Both the position numbers and the translations under genes were made by a program. A DNA stretch of 28,437 nucleotides from UMGS1663 sp963558185 (lineage in GTDB: Bacteria; Bacillota; Clostridia; TANB77; CAG-508). The stretch spans positions 1 to 28,437 of the forward strand of contig CAUWFE010000017.1 of assembly GCA_963558185.1 (NCBI GenBank). The letters run 5' to 3'. The notes below the pieces were generated by a model that saw nothing but the letters and a program-made list of their open reading frames with translations, had not been told where the DNA came from and made no database searches. Positions 17,028 to 24,845 of the stretch are shown here, one piece after another (position 1 is the first letter of the stretch; each line of letters starts with the position of its first letter).

Positions 17028-17891
17028 TCAATTTTTTCTAAATCCTTTTCCTAGAGCTTCTCTTGCATTAAATATTACTATAAAAGACCTATTATCTACT
17101 TGTTGTGCAATTGTTTTCATCCTTGACATTTCATTTCTACTTCCTACACATAAAAGCATCATTTTATTTTCGTTTGTATACATTCCTTTAGAATAAATGC
17201 CTGTACTGCCTCTATTTACTTCTTTTCCTATTTTATCTGCTATTTCCTGATGTTTAGAAGATATTACTAACATTACTTTTGTAAAGTATATTCCTTCAAA
17301 TATGATATCTATCATTTTTCCCATTAAATATATTGCAATAGCAGAATATAGTCCAACTTCTATATCTCTAAAAAATACTACATTTAATGTTACTATAATA
17401 ATATCTATTATTACTATCATTTTGCCTTGTTCTGCATATGGATTATAACTTTTTATTAAATATGAAAGTAAATCTGTTCCTCCTGTTGATGCATTTGATT
17501 TTAATATGAGTGCTGTTCCTATTCCCATTAAAATTCCACCATATACACATGCTAAAAATTTATCTGTTGTTAATGCAGGGAATTTATTTAATAGGTCTAT
17601 AAATATAGAAAGTATTGCCGTTCCTATTACTGATTTTACTACTAGTTCCCTTCCTACTTTAAAATAACTTAAAATTAGTAATGGTACATTTAAAATAAAC
17701 ATAAAAGTTCCTAACGGAACTTTCCACAAATAATATACAATTGTAGATATTCCAGCAAATCCACCTGATGAAAGTTGATTTGGTAATAAAAATAATGCTG
17801 TTCCAAATGCCATAAATCCACAACCAAATATTATTTGTGTAAATTCTATAATATATTTTTTTAATTTTATCTTTGCTTTTGCATACTTCAT
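17028..17891 (-). CDS. YitT-family membrane protein (DUF161 + DUF2179)
   Basis: A 287-residue integral membrane protein. About five or six hydrophobic helices fill residues 12-205, including AFGTALFLLPNQLSSGGFAGI and SNASTGGTDLLSYL, both typical of the YitT membrane domain. The C-terminal 80 residues form the soluble DUF2179 domain (NRGSTGIYSKGMYT, then the LLCVGSRNEM strand). Members are widespread in Firmicutes; their substrate is not established. GTGAGGAA precedes the ATG at 17891. Confidence 0.9.
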   Translation of the reverse strand: MKYAKAKIKLKKYIIEFTQIIFGCGFMAFGTALFLLPNQLSSGGFAGISTIVYYLWKVPLGTFMFILNVPLLILSYFKVGRELVVKSVIGTAILSIFIDLLNKFPALTTDKFLACVYGGILMGIGTALILKSNASTGGTDLLSYLIKSYNPYAEQGKMIVIIDIIIVTLNVVFFRDIEVGLYSAIAIYLMGKMIDIIFEGIYFTKVMLVISSKHQEIADKIGKEVNRGSTGIYSKGMYTNENKMMLLCVGSRNEMSRMKTIAQQVDNRSFIVIFNAREALGKGFRKN

Positions 17892-17954
17892 ATAAAATTC
17901 CTCACACTTTTATATACAGTATTTCCTAATTTTATATGTTTATTCAAATTTTAG

Positions 17955-19037
17955 TTATTTATGTAGTTCCCTCTTTTTTCTTTCCTCTTCTACTATATCA
18001 TCATAATTTTTTAAAATTTTGATTTCAAATTTTCCACTTTTTATTTGATTATTTGGAGTTAATATAACATCTACATCATATATTTCTTTTAATTTTAATA
18101 TATTTTCTTTTTTATGTCCTACTACATTGTTAATATCTTCTGGGTTTATTTTTAGTTCTATCTCTTTTACTTTTGTATTTATTTTTTTAATTTCTGCAAC
18201 TATTACATCATACCATAATCCAGCTTCTACTAGCTGTCTAAATGCTGGATGATATGGTCCTGCAACTACTTCACTTTGTTCTTCTCCTGGTGTTGTAATT
18301 TCGTTTGTATTTTGCAGACCTACTCTTATTACTTTTATATTTTTTTTGTTAAATAAATCTACAATTTCTTTACATCTTTCTACTGCTTGTACAATAGATA
18401 ATGGTGTATATTCTCCTTTTTTATATTCCTCTTCTAACTCAGTTCCTTTAATTACTAAAACAGGATAGATTCTTACCATTTTAGGTTTTAATTTTATTAG
18501 ATCTTTTGCTGTATTTATTTCGTCTGCTTTTGTGCTTTCTGGAAGTCCTATCATCATTTGATGTCCTAAATTAAAACCATACCATCTTATTAATTTTGAT
18601 GCCTTTTTTACATCTTCAAAAGTATGCCCTCTTTTTGCTTTTTCTAATACGTAATTGTTTGTAGATTGAACACCTAATTCGATGGTTCTGACTTTATATT
18701 TTTTTAGCATTTTTAGTATTTTTTTATTAATATAATCAGGTCTTGTTGAAATACGAATACTATTTATTTTTCCTATTTTTATATATTCATATGCTGCTTC
18801 TAATAATTCTTTTTGTCTTTCTTCTGCTATTCCTGTAAAGCTACCTCCAAAAAAGGCTACTTCTATTTCTTTGTTTTCTGACTGGAAATTACTTAAATAA
18901 TATTCTATTGTTTCTTTTACATCTTTTGCCCTTACTTCTTTTTGTTCTCCACTTATTTTAGTTTGGTTACAAAACACACACGCATTTGGGCATCCTAGGT
19001 GTGGTACAAATATCGGGATAATATACTCTTTTTTCAT
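17955..19037 (-). CDS. Elp3-like radical SAM protein without acetyltransferase domain
   Basis: A 360-residue radical SAM enzyme. The cluster motif is CxxxCxxC (C16, C20, C23 in GCPNACVFC), the form typical of the Elp3-like branch, followed by AFFGGSFTG and a TIM-barrel-like core with STRPDYI and ELGVQSTNNYVL. The acetyltransferase domain of true Elp3 is absent, which is the normal layout for the Firmicute relatives commonly found beside rnc. Substrate unknown; a tRNA modification role is only suggested by the family. GAGGAG precedes the ATG. Lies 84 bp downstream of rnc. Confidence 0.88.
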   Translation of the reverse strand: MKKEYIIPIFVPHLGCPNACVFCNQTKISGEQKEVRAKDVKETIEYYLSNFQSENKEIEVAFFGGSFTGIAEERQKELLEAAYEYIKIGKINSIRISTRPDYINKKILKMLKKYKVRTIELGVQSTNNYVLEKAKRGHTFEDVKKASKLIRWYGFNLGHQMMIGLPESTKADEINTAKDLIKLKPKMVRIYPVLVIKGTELEEEYKKGEYTPLSIVQAVERCKEIVDLFNKKNIKVIRVGLQNTNEITTPGEEQSEVVAGPYHPAFRQLVEAGLWYDVIVAEIKKINTKVKEIELKINPEDINNVVGHKKENILKLKEIYDVDVILTPNNQIKSGKFEIKILKNYDDIVEEERKKRELHK

Positions 19038-19121
19038 TCTTTTTACTCCTCTTCTTTTTTACTTTAGAGCTCTTTTATTTATGAAATTTTGTATTTATTA
19101 TATATTTTTGTCCCCTGTTTT

Positions 19122-19787
19122 CTAATTCATTGCTTTTCTTGCTGCTTCCATTTCAGCTGCTTTTTTTGTTTTTCCTTCCCCTTGTGCTAAAGCTTGTCCA
19201 TTACATTTTACTTCTGCTGTAAATTTTTTGTTATGATCCGGTCCTTCTTCTTTTATAATTATGTATTCTATATGAACTTCTCCATTCTTTTGTAATTTTT
19301 CTTGTAATACTGTTTTATAATCTTTTTGTCCAACATTTTTACTTGCCAATTTTGCTGCATCTTGTAAATTCTCTATTATAAATTTTTCTGCTTGCTCTAA
19401 TCCACTATCAAAATAAATAGCTGCTATTACTGCTTCTACACTATCTGCCATAATAGTTGGTCTTGTATTTCCATGATTTTGTAATTCGCTTTTTCCAACA
19501 TACAAATAGTTTTCAAATTTATGCTTTTTTGCTATTTTATATAAGCTTTCTTCACATACAATATCTGCTCTTAATTTTGTTAATTTTCCTTCTGCTAATT
19601 CTGGATAATTACTATATAAATATTTACTTGAAATAAATTCTAATATACTATCTCCTAAAAATTCTAATTTTTCATTGCTTTGTATATGATGCTCATATGC
19701 ATATGAACTATGGGTTAAAGCTGTTTTTAATAATTCTTTATTTTTAAATGTATATTTTATTTCCTTTTCTAGTTCTTGTAAATTCAT
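19122..19787 (-). CDS. rnc: Ribonuclease III
   Basis: Cuts double-stranded RNA in rRNA processing and mRNA turnover. The 221-residue protein has the RNase III signature EKLEFLGDS with E42 and D46, the second acidic pair D115/E118 in ADSVEAVIAA, and a C-terminal double-stranded RNA binding domain ending in GKTKKAAEMEAA. AAGAGGTAAA precedes the ATG. A TATAAT (19836-19841) lies about 50 bp upstream but has only a poor -35 match. Repeat A2 begins about 115 bp upstream and separates rnc from acpP, with which it is often clustered. Confidence 0.96.
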   Translation of the reverse strand: MNLQELEKEIKYTFKNKELLKTALTHSSYAYEHHIQSNEKLEFLGDSILEFISSKYLYSNYPELAEGKLTKLRADIVCEESLYKIAKKHKFENYLYVGKSELQNHGNTRPTIMADSVEAVIAAIYFDSGLEQAEKFIIENLQDAAKLASKNVGQKDYKTVLQEKLQKNGEVHIEYIIIKEEGPDHNKKFTAEVKCNGQALAQGEGKTKKAAEMEAARKAMN

Positions 19788-19901
19788 TATTTTACCTCTT
19801 TTATAAGCTCTTTATTGTATAATTTTTCCAAAAATATTATACACCATAATGCAAAAAAAATAAAGGTTTATTGCCAATTTAAAGCAAAAAATGTTACTAT
19901 T

Positions 19902-20148
19902 TGTTACAATTCACAGCTGCAAATTATTTTATAGAATGTATATATATTAATATTGATTAAATTTCGATTGTGATAGAAGTGCTTGCAAGAGTTTCTTTAT
20001 CTAAAAGGAATGAGGAAGCGGAAATTCCGAGAGGCTCATTCCTTTTAGATTTAGAAAGTCTAATGCACGTATTGAACCAAAGAAACTTATGAAATATTAA
20101 TATATATACATTCTGATTAATATTATTTATAAACTGTGAATAGTAACA
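19902..20148 (-). repeat. Repeat family A, copy A2 (complete, MITE-like)
   Basis: A 247-bp non-coding element inverted relative to A1 (48-222). It begins TGTTACAATTCAC and ends with the complement of TGTTACTATTCAC; the terminal inverted repeats extend imperfectly for about 50 bp and include GAATGTATATATATTAATATT. A strong central hairpin (AAAAGGAATGAG arms) lies at about 20000-20050. The flanks carry CTATT on both sides (19897-19901 and 20149-20153), fitting a 5-bp target duplication. Removing the element leaves GTTACTATTTAATGGTTT, a sequence that occurs at 15854. It sits between acpP and rnc. Confidence 0.82.
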
Positions 20149-20192
20149 CTATTTAATGGTTTCTGGTAAAATTATTAAAAAGCTTTAAACAG

Positions 20193-20230
20193 CAAAAAAT
20201 AAAGCACTATTTAATAAAATGCTTTATTTT
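20193..20230 (-). terminator. Intrinsic terminator after acpP
   Basis: AAATAAAGCA and TGCTTTATTT pair around a 14-nt loop; on the minus strand the stem is followed by TTTTTTGC. It lies about 20 bp past the acpP stop codon. Confidence 0.8.
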
Positions 20231-20251
20231 AAATTTATATTTACATTTTAA

Positions 20252-20494
20252 TTATGCTACATGGTCTTTGATATAATCAACTACATCTCCTACTGTAACT
20301 ATTTTTTCTGCATCAGCATCTGGAATTTCTGTATCAAATTCTTCTTCTAATGCCATTATAAGTTCAACAATATCTAATGAATCAGAACCTAAGTCATCTA
20401 TAAAAGATGCTTCCATTGTTACAGATGTTTCTGCTACACCTAATTGTTCAACAATAATTCCTTTTACTTTTTCAAATATTTCTTCTTGAGTCAT
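20252..20494 (-). CDS. acpP: Acyl carrier protein
   Basis: Carries growing fatty acyl chains on a phosphopantetheine arm. The 80-residue protein has the DSL attachment motif in DLGSDSLDIVEL (Ser39) and the acidic helix II typical of ACP. I start at ATG 20494; GAGGAGG lies 8 nt upstream, and an in-frame GTG at 20515 lies just upstream of that ribosome binding site, so it is not the start. It follows plsX but has its own promoter and terminator. Confidence 0.96.
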   Translation of the reverse strand: MTQEEIFEKVKGIIVEQLGVAETSVTMEASFIDDLGSDSLDIVELIMALEEEFDTEIPDADAEKIVTVGDVVDYIKDHVA

Positions 20495-20539
20495 TCTAAT
20501 TACACCTCCTCTCACATATTGTATTAACTTATTTTCTTA

Positions 20540-20568
20540 ACAATATTACAACTTTATATAATTGTCAA
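20540..20568 (-). promoter_or_regulatory. Sigma-A promoter for acpP
   Basis: On the minus strand, consensus TTGACA (20563-20568), 17 bp, then TATTGT (20540-20545), just past the plsX stop codon. It would let the very abundant ACP be made independently of plsX. Confidence 0.7.
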
Positions 20569-20570
20569 GA

Positions 20571-21596
20571 TTATTTTTCAATATTTTCAAATTCTTCTAT
20601 CATTTTATCTACAGCTTTATTTTTAACAAATTGCTCTGCTTGCTTTATTGTATATTCAAATAATTTTTCGTCACTACTTCCGTGTGCTTTTATTACTGGT
20701 TTCTTTACTCCTAAAAATAGTGCTCCACCATATTCTTTATAATCCATTTCTTTTGAAAAGGCTTTTATTGCTGGTAATGCTGGAATTGAACCTATTGTTG
20801 TGAATATATTTTTCTTTAGATTTTCTGTTAATAGTCTTTTTATTAGTTTTCCCATTCCTTCTACTGTTTTTAAAAATACATTTCCAGTAAATCCATCAGT
20901 TACTACTACGTCAATTTTTCCAGACATAGCATCTCTACCTTCTACATTACCTATAAAGTTAATTCCTAATTCTTCTGATTTTTCTTTTAATAATTTATAT
21001 GATTCTTTTACAAGTTCATTTCCTTTTGTTTCTTCTGTTCCTATATTTAATAATCCAATTCTAGGGCTTTCCATTCCAAAAGTAGTTTTTAAATATATTG
21101 TAGACATTTGTGCAAATTGCAATAAATTAATTGGTTTACAATTTGTATTTGAGCCACAATCTATTAATAATAGTCTTCCTTTATATGCTGGTAAAATTCC
21201 TGCTAAGGCCGGTCTATCTATTCCTTTTATTCTTCCTACTAATAAAGTTGCTCCTGTAAGTAAGGCTCCTGAATTTCCAGCTGATATAAATACATCGCCT
21301 ACGCCTTCTTTTAATAGTTTGAATCCAACTACCATTGAAGAATCTTTTTTATGTTTTATTGCTTGTGTTGGAATATCGCACATTTCTATTGTTTCTGTTG
21401 TATGGTGTATTTTTAGTTTTGGTGAAATATCACTTATATTTTCTTTTCCATATAATTCTTTTACTCTACTATTAATAATCTCTTCATTTCCAATTAGTAA
21501 TACTTCTGCTTCTATTTGATTTATTGCTTTTACTGCCCCTTTGATGTTTGCATCTGGTGCATTATCTCCGCCCATTGCATCTAATAGTATAATCAT
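20571..21596 (-). CDS. plsX: Phosphate acyltransferase PlsX
   Basis: Converts acyl-ACP to acyl-phosphate for PlsY, the first step of phospholipid synthesis in most Gram-positive bacteria. The 341-residue protein starts with the signature LLDAMGGDNAP and contains FISAGNSGALL, LLNIGTEETKGN and DGFTGNVFLKT. AAAGGAG lies upstream of the ATG at 21596. The usual neighbours fapR and rpmF are not on its upstream side; a decayed nuclease gene is there instead. acpP follows directly. Confidence 0.96.
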   Translation of the reverse strand: MIILLDAMGGDNAPDANIKGAVKAINQIEAEVLLIGNEEIINSRVKELYGKENISDISPKLKIHHTTETIEMCDIPTQAIKHKKDSSMVVGFKLLKEGVGDVFISAGNSGALLTGATLLVGRIKGIDRPALAGILPAYKGRLLLIDCGSNTNCKPINLLQFAQMSTIYLKTTFGMESPRIGLLNIGTEETKGNELVKESYKLLKEKSEELGINFIGNVEGRDAMSGKIDVVVTDGFTGNVFLKTVEGMGKLIKRLLTENLKKNIFTTIGSIPALPAIKAFSKEMDYKEYGGALFLGVKKPVIKAHGSSDEKLFEYTIKQAEQFVKNKAVDKMIEEFENIEK

Positions 21597-21644
21597 TTTC
21601 CTGCTCCTTTTACCATTTTTTAATATATATATTGTTATTTTATA

Positions 21645-21673
21645 ATTTTATTACTTATACTTAATAAAGTCAA
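21645..21673 (-). promoter_or_regulatory. Sigma-A promoter for plsX
   Basis: On the minus strand, TTGACT (21668-21673), 17 bp, then TAAAAT (21645-21650), about 50 bp before the plsX start. No FapR-type operator was recognised. Confidence 0.65.
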
Positions 21674-21721
21674 TGATAAAGTAGAATAAACTTACATTTT
21701 TGTAAGAATTTTTATTATATA

Positions 21722-21934
21722 GATTTTTATGTTCTAGTAAATTGTAGTATAATAGCTTTTAAATTCATTGACATATATATTATTATTTTTTTTATGAAAT
21801 AACAAGTGTTTTGACCAGATAGTATAAATTTTGAATTTTAACTTTTTGGTGCCCTTTAGCATTGACAAATGTTTAAATTTTCCTAATGCATTAATATTTT
21901 CAAAGCAAAATGCACATCTAGCAAAATTTGTTTA
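21722..21934 (-). other. Gene-poor stretch with a possible coding scrap
   Basis: Between the plsX promoter region and the Rpn pseudogene. One minus-strand frame (about 21932 down to 21738) is open for some 65 codons and contains ARCAFCFENINALGKFKH and IYTIWSKHLLF, but it begins directly after two stop codons and has no start or ribosome binding site. It may be the tail of a former gene. I do not recognise it. Confidence 0.25.
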
Positions 21935-22572
21935 CTATAAATTTTCTATTTGTTCTTTTGTTAACTCTGTAATTTCTATAATTTCTTCTATTGGTATATT
22001 CTTCTCTTTCATTCTTTTTGCAATTTCCATTTTTTCTTCAATTTTTCCTTCAAGTTTACCTTCACTCTTGCTATCTTCAAGATATGTATAGTAATCTTTT
22101 CTTGCCATCATTCTATCAAATGCCTCTAATCGTTCTTTTTGACTTTTACTCATATCATTTAAATCATTTAAGGCATCTTCTAATATTTTATTTTCTTTTT
22201 CAGCCACCTTTATCATCTCCTCATTCCCTACCATCAGCCATAACCATTGAACCAACCTATCAAGTGAACGTGGTGCTTTCTTCTTGAATTTTTCTAATTC
22301 TATATAGTGGAAAGAAATTATATCTGTTAAAATTTTCTGTTCGTTTGCTTCATTATATCCTAAATCAATTTTTCATCTAAAAAATTTTTGGGTATTTCAG
22401 GATTCATTACCTCAATACTCTCAATATTTATATTTAATATTGCCTCTAAAAAATCTTTTAATGCTGGCTTATTCTTTTCCTTTCCAAATATTCTTTTAAA
22501 AACATAGTCATTCGTTAATGGTAGTGTTTTATACTTTTTTTCTAGTATCTCTAAATCTGTACTTTTAATCGT
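21935..22572 (-). pseudogene. Rpn-type PD-(D/E)XK nuclease/putative transposase, internally deleted
   Basis: The N-terminal part (to 22360) reads PLTNDYVFKRIFGKEKNK and NINIESIEVMNPEIPKNF, the usual opening of Rpn/PDDEXK_2 proteins. The C-terminal part, in another frame from about 22368, reads NEQKILTDIISFHYIELEKF, DRLVQWLWLM and the helical tail with repeated EGK. The central catalytic region, about 100 residues or more, is missing, and the join shifts the frame. In addition, AAAGGAGG is followed 8 nt later by ACG (22570-22572) rather than ATG, so the start codon also seems lost. The recombination-promoting role is known only for intact relatives. Confidence 0.85.
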
Positions 22573-22617
22573 TATATTTACCTCCTTTATTGTATCAAAA
22601 TTAAATTGTAAAATCAA

Positions 22618-22952
22618 TGTTTATACAATTTTTAGATATACCCTGCATTTTTTTATTCATATATAGAAAAATGAAATAATCTATTGAATTTAACATTTGA
22701 ACAAACACTTTTGAAATAAAACTTTAATGAAGTAATATATCTATTAGACATTTTACCATAAATTACCAATATATGCAATAAAAATCGTTCGACACATTAT
22801 TGCTTTTTTCTATTTTAAATTTAGAAATAGGACTTTCTTACTATATAAGAAAAGTGGCTTCGCTATATGTACATTTCGCTTCGCAAATATGCACAAACTA
22901 AGGAAACTTAACCTTGTAATATAGCAAAAATCTTCGATTTTTCCTATATTAT
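22618..22952. other. Intergenic stretch with small palindromes, no gene seen
   Basis: Lies between the Rpn pseudogene and the rplL terminator. It holds several short hairpins, among them CTTTCTTA/TAAGAAAG around 22830-22855, TTTCGCTTCGCAAA around 22877-22890 and AAAAATCTTCGATTTTT around 22926-22942. I see no open frame with a ribosome binding site, and no rpoB start, which is often found at this location. Confidence 0.4.
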
Positions 22953-22988
22953 AAAAAAAGACTAGGAATATTTTCCTAATCTTTTTTA
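22953..22988 (-). terminator. Strong intrinsic terminator after rplL
   Basis: AAAGATTAGGAA and TTCCTAGTCTTT (minus-strand reading) pair with one mismatch, followed by seven Ts. It is 10 bp past the rplL stop and closes the ribosomal protein operon. Confidence 0.9.
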
Positions 22989-22998
22989 TTTATTATAA

Positions 22999-23364
22999 TT
23001 ATTGTAATTCTACTGTAGCTCCAACTTCTGTGAATTTAGCTTTTAATTCTTCAGCTTCGTCTTTGCTTGCTCCTTCTTTAACTGTTTTTGGAGCTCCGTC
23101 TACTAATTCTTTAGCTTCTTTTAATCCTAATCCTGTTGCATCTCTAACAACTTTGATTACTTGGATTTTGTTAGCTCCTGCTTCTTTTAATACAACGTTA
23201 AAAGATGTTTTTTCTTCAGCAGTTGCTCCTGCAGCTCCTGCTACTGGTGCAGCTGCAGCTACTGCAGATACTCCATATTTTTCTTCTATTCCTTTTACTA
23301 ATTCGCTTAATTCAGCTACTGTTAAACTATCAATAGTTTCTAATAATTCTTCTATTTTTGCCAT
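22999..23364 (-). CDS. rplL: 50S ribosomal protein L7/L12
   Basis: Forms the flexible stalk of the large subunit that recruits translation factors. The 121-residue protein has the N-terminal dimerisation helices (MAKIEELLETIDSLTVAEL), an Ala/Gly-rich hinge near 45-57 and the conserved C-terminal domain (TGLGLKEAKELVDGAPK). AAGGAGG lies 8 nt before the ATG at 23364. It is 104 bp downstream of rplJ and ends the operon. Confidence 0.97.
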   Translation of the reverse strand: MAKIEELLETIDSLTVAELSELVKGIEEKYGVSAVAAAAPVAGAAGATAEEKTSFNVVLKEAGANKIQVIKVVRDATGLGLKEAKELVDGAPKTVKEGASKDEAEELKAKFTEVGATVELQ

Positions 23365-23468
23365 TTTAAATTCCTCCTTATTATTGATTTTATTATACAA
23401 ACTTGGCTTCGTTTGTAATTAATTTTAATTTTGTGATTTTTATCACTATTACATTAATATTTCTTTTA

Positions 23469-23969
23469 CTATGCTTCTTCTTTTTGAATACGAACTTGAT
23501 CTAATGCAACTGCAACTTTTGAAATATTGCCAAGTAAAGCACCAGCAAGCATTCCAAGTAATTCTTGTCTTGATGGTAATTTTGCTAAAGTTATTAATTC
23601 TTCTACAGATAATACTTTACCTTCTACTATACCACCTTTGATTTTATAAAATTCATTATCTTTAGCAAATTTGTAAATTGCTTTTAATGGTGTTAAATAA
23701 TCTTCTTCAGCTACTATAAGTGCTGTAGGTCCTGATAATACTTCATCTAATCCATTTTCACCATTTACATTTAATGCTCTTTTAATAATGTTGTTTTTTA
23801 TTACTTTGTATTCTGAATTTGTTTCTCTTAAGTCATTTCTTAATTTTGTTACATCATCAACTGTAATTCCTCTGTAATCTGTTAAAAGTACTAAATTAGC
23901 TCCTTTTAATTTTTCTGCTAATTTGCTTACTTCTTCTTCTTTTTGTTTTAATATTGTCTCACTTGCCAT
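23469..23969 (-). CDS. rplJ: 50S ribosomal protein L10
   Basis: Anchors L7/L12 dimers on the large subunit and, in Firmicutes, represses its own operon by binding the L10 leader RNA. The 166-residue product shows LVLLTDYRGITVDDVTKLR, NNIIKRAL and the C-terminal L12-binding helix. TAGGAGG precedes the ATG at 23969. The leader RNA at 23988-24095 lies directly upstream. Confidence 0.96.
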   Translation of the reverse strand: MASETILKQKEEEVSKLAEKLKGANLVLLTDYRGITVDDVTKLRNDLRETNSEYKVIKNNIIKRALNVNGENGLDEVLSGPTALIVAEEDYLTPLKAIYKFAKDNEFYKIKGGIVEGKVLSVEELITLAKLPSRQELLGMLAGALLGNISKVAVALDQVRIQKEEA

Positions 23970-23987
23970 TTTTGAGATTCACCTCCT

Positions 23988-24095
23988 AAAAAAATTCCAA
24001 TCTCTATAGCCAAGCAAGGCATACAAAGATTGGATATCTCTTCTCTTTATTATGCCTCGGTAGGTCTTATTTTTTGCCTACTTTCTTTGGCTACT
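23988..24095 (-). ncRNA. Ribosomal protein L10 leader (cis-regulatory RNA)
   Basis: The minus-strand reading shows GTAGGC and GACCTACCGAGGCATA, the conserved L10-leader core, followed by CCAATCT pairing with AGATTGG and a run of seven Ts just before the rplJ ribosome binding site. The last hairpin is an intrinsic terminator shape, so control could act by premature termination as well as by blocking translation. Position between rplA and rplJ is the classic one. The identification is from recalled motif and context, not from a covariance search. Confidence 0.8.
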
Positions 24096-24099
24096 ATAA

Positions 24100-24783
24100 T
24101 TATTTTTGGTCTATATACATTCCAGGTCCCATAGTTGTAGAAATTGATACACTTTTAATGTATTGTCCTTTAGCTGCTGCTGGTTTTGCTTTTATAATAG
24201 CTCCCATAATTGCATCATAGTTTTCAGCTAATTTTTCTACTCCAAATGAAACTTTTCCAAAACCTAAATGGATAATATTTGTTTTATCTAATCTGTATTC
24301 TACTTTACCAGATTTGATATCATTGATTGCTTTTGTAACATCCATAGTAACTGTTCCTGATTTTGGGTTTGGCATTAATCCTTTTGGTCCTAATACTTTA
24401 CCAAGTCTTCCTACTACACCCATCATATCTGGAGTTGCTACGATTACATCATAATCAAACCAATTTTCTTTTTCAATTTTTGGTATTAGTTCTTCTGCTC
24501 CAACAAAGTCTGCTCCTGCTTTTAATGCTTCATCAGCCTTTGGTCCTTTTGCAAATACTAATACTTTTAATGTTTTACCTGTACCATGTGGAAGTACTGT
24601 TGTACCTCTAACTTGTTGGTCAGCATGTTTAGAATCTACACCTAATTTAACATGTAATTCTACTGTTTCATCAAATTTAGCTTTTGGCATTTTTTCAATT
24701 AATTCTAAAGCTTCGTTTACTGAATATACTTTATTTTTTTCAACTAGCTTTTCACATTCTTGAAATCTTTTTCCTGCTTTCAT
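24100..24783 (-). CDS. rplA: 50S ribosomal protein L1
   Basis: Binds 23S rRNA at the mobile stalk that helps release tRNA from the E site. The 227-residue product has the expected length and motifs: DETVELHVKLGVD, VRGTTVLPHGTGK, and KVLGPKGLMPNPKSGTVT. A CTCC-complement ribosome binding site (AAAGGAGG) precedes the ATG. It lies between rplK and the L10 leader. Confidence 0.97.
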   Translation of the reverse strand: MKAGKRFQECEKLVEKNKVYSVNEALELIEKMPKAKFDETVELHVKLGVDSKHADQQVRGTTVLPHGTGKTLKVLVFAKGPKADEALKAGADFVGAEELIPKIEKENWFDYDVIVATPDMMGVVGRLGKVLGPKGLMPNPKSGTVTMDVTKAINDIKSGKVEYRLDKTNIIHLGFGKVSFGVEKLAENYDAIMGAIIKAKPAAAKGQYIKSVSISTTMGPGMYIDQK

Positions 24784-24845
24784 TTTCTATCCTCCTTTGG
24801 TATTATCGAAGTTTTTACTTCTCCCAATTTTATTTAGCTTGTTAA

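Noticed and set aside
20495..20515. Upstream GTG start for acpP giving seven extra residues
   Set aside because: The GTG lies just upstream of the GAGGAGG ribosome binding site, and MTQEE is the normal ACP N-terminus.
20800..21519. Long open frame of 239 codons on the plus strand opposite plsX
   Set aside because: It mirrors the well-conserved plsX gene, has no ribosome binding site, and its composition (Ser/Phe/Ile-rich) is that of an antisense shadow in AT-rich DNA.
22810..22950. A regulatory RNA in the small-palindrome region before the rplL terminator
   Set aside because: The hairpins are short, not followed by a gene with a ribosome binding site, and show no motif of a known riboswitch.
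23365..23400. Longer N-terminus for rplL (12 extra residues)
   Set aside because: AAGGAGG lies between this and the internal ATG, and MAKIEEL is the conserved start.
24001..24095. A tRNA gene in the rplA-rplJ gap
   Set aside because: No cloverleaf or T-loop motif GTTCRA is present; the conserved pieces fit the L10 leader. I saw no tRNA elsewhere in the window either.
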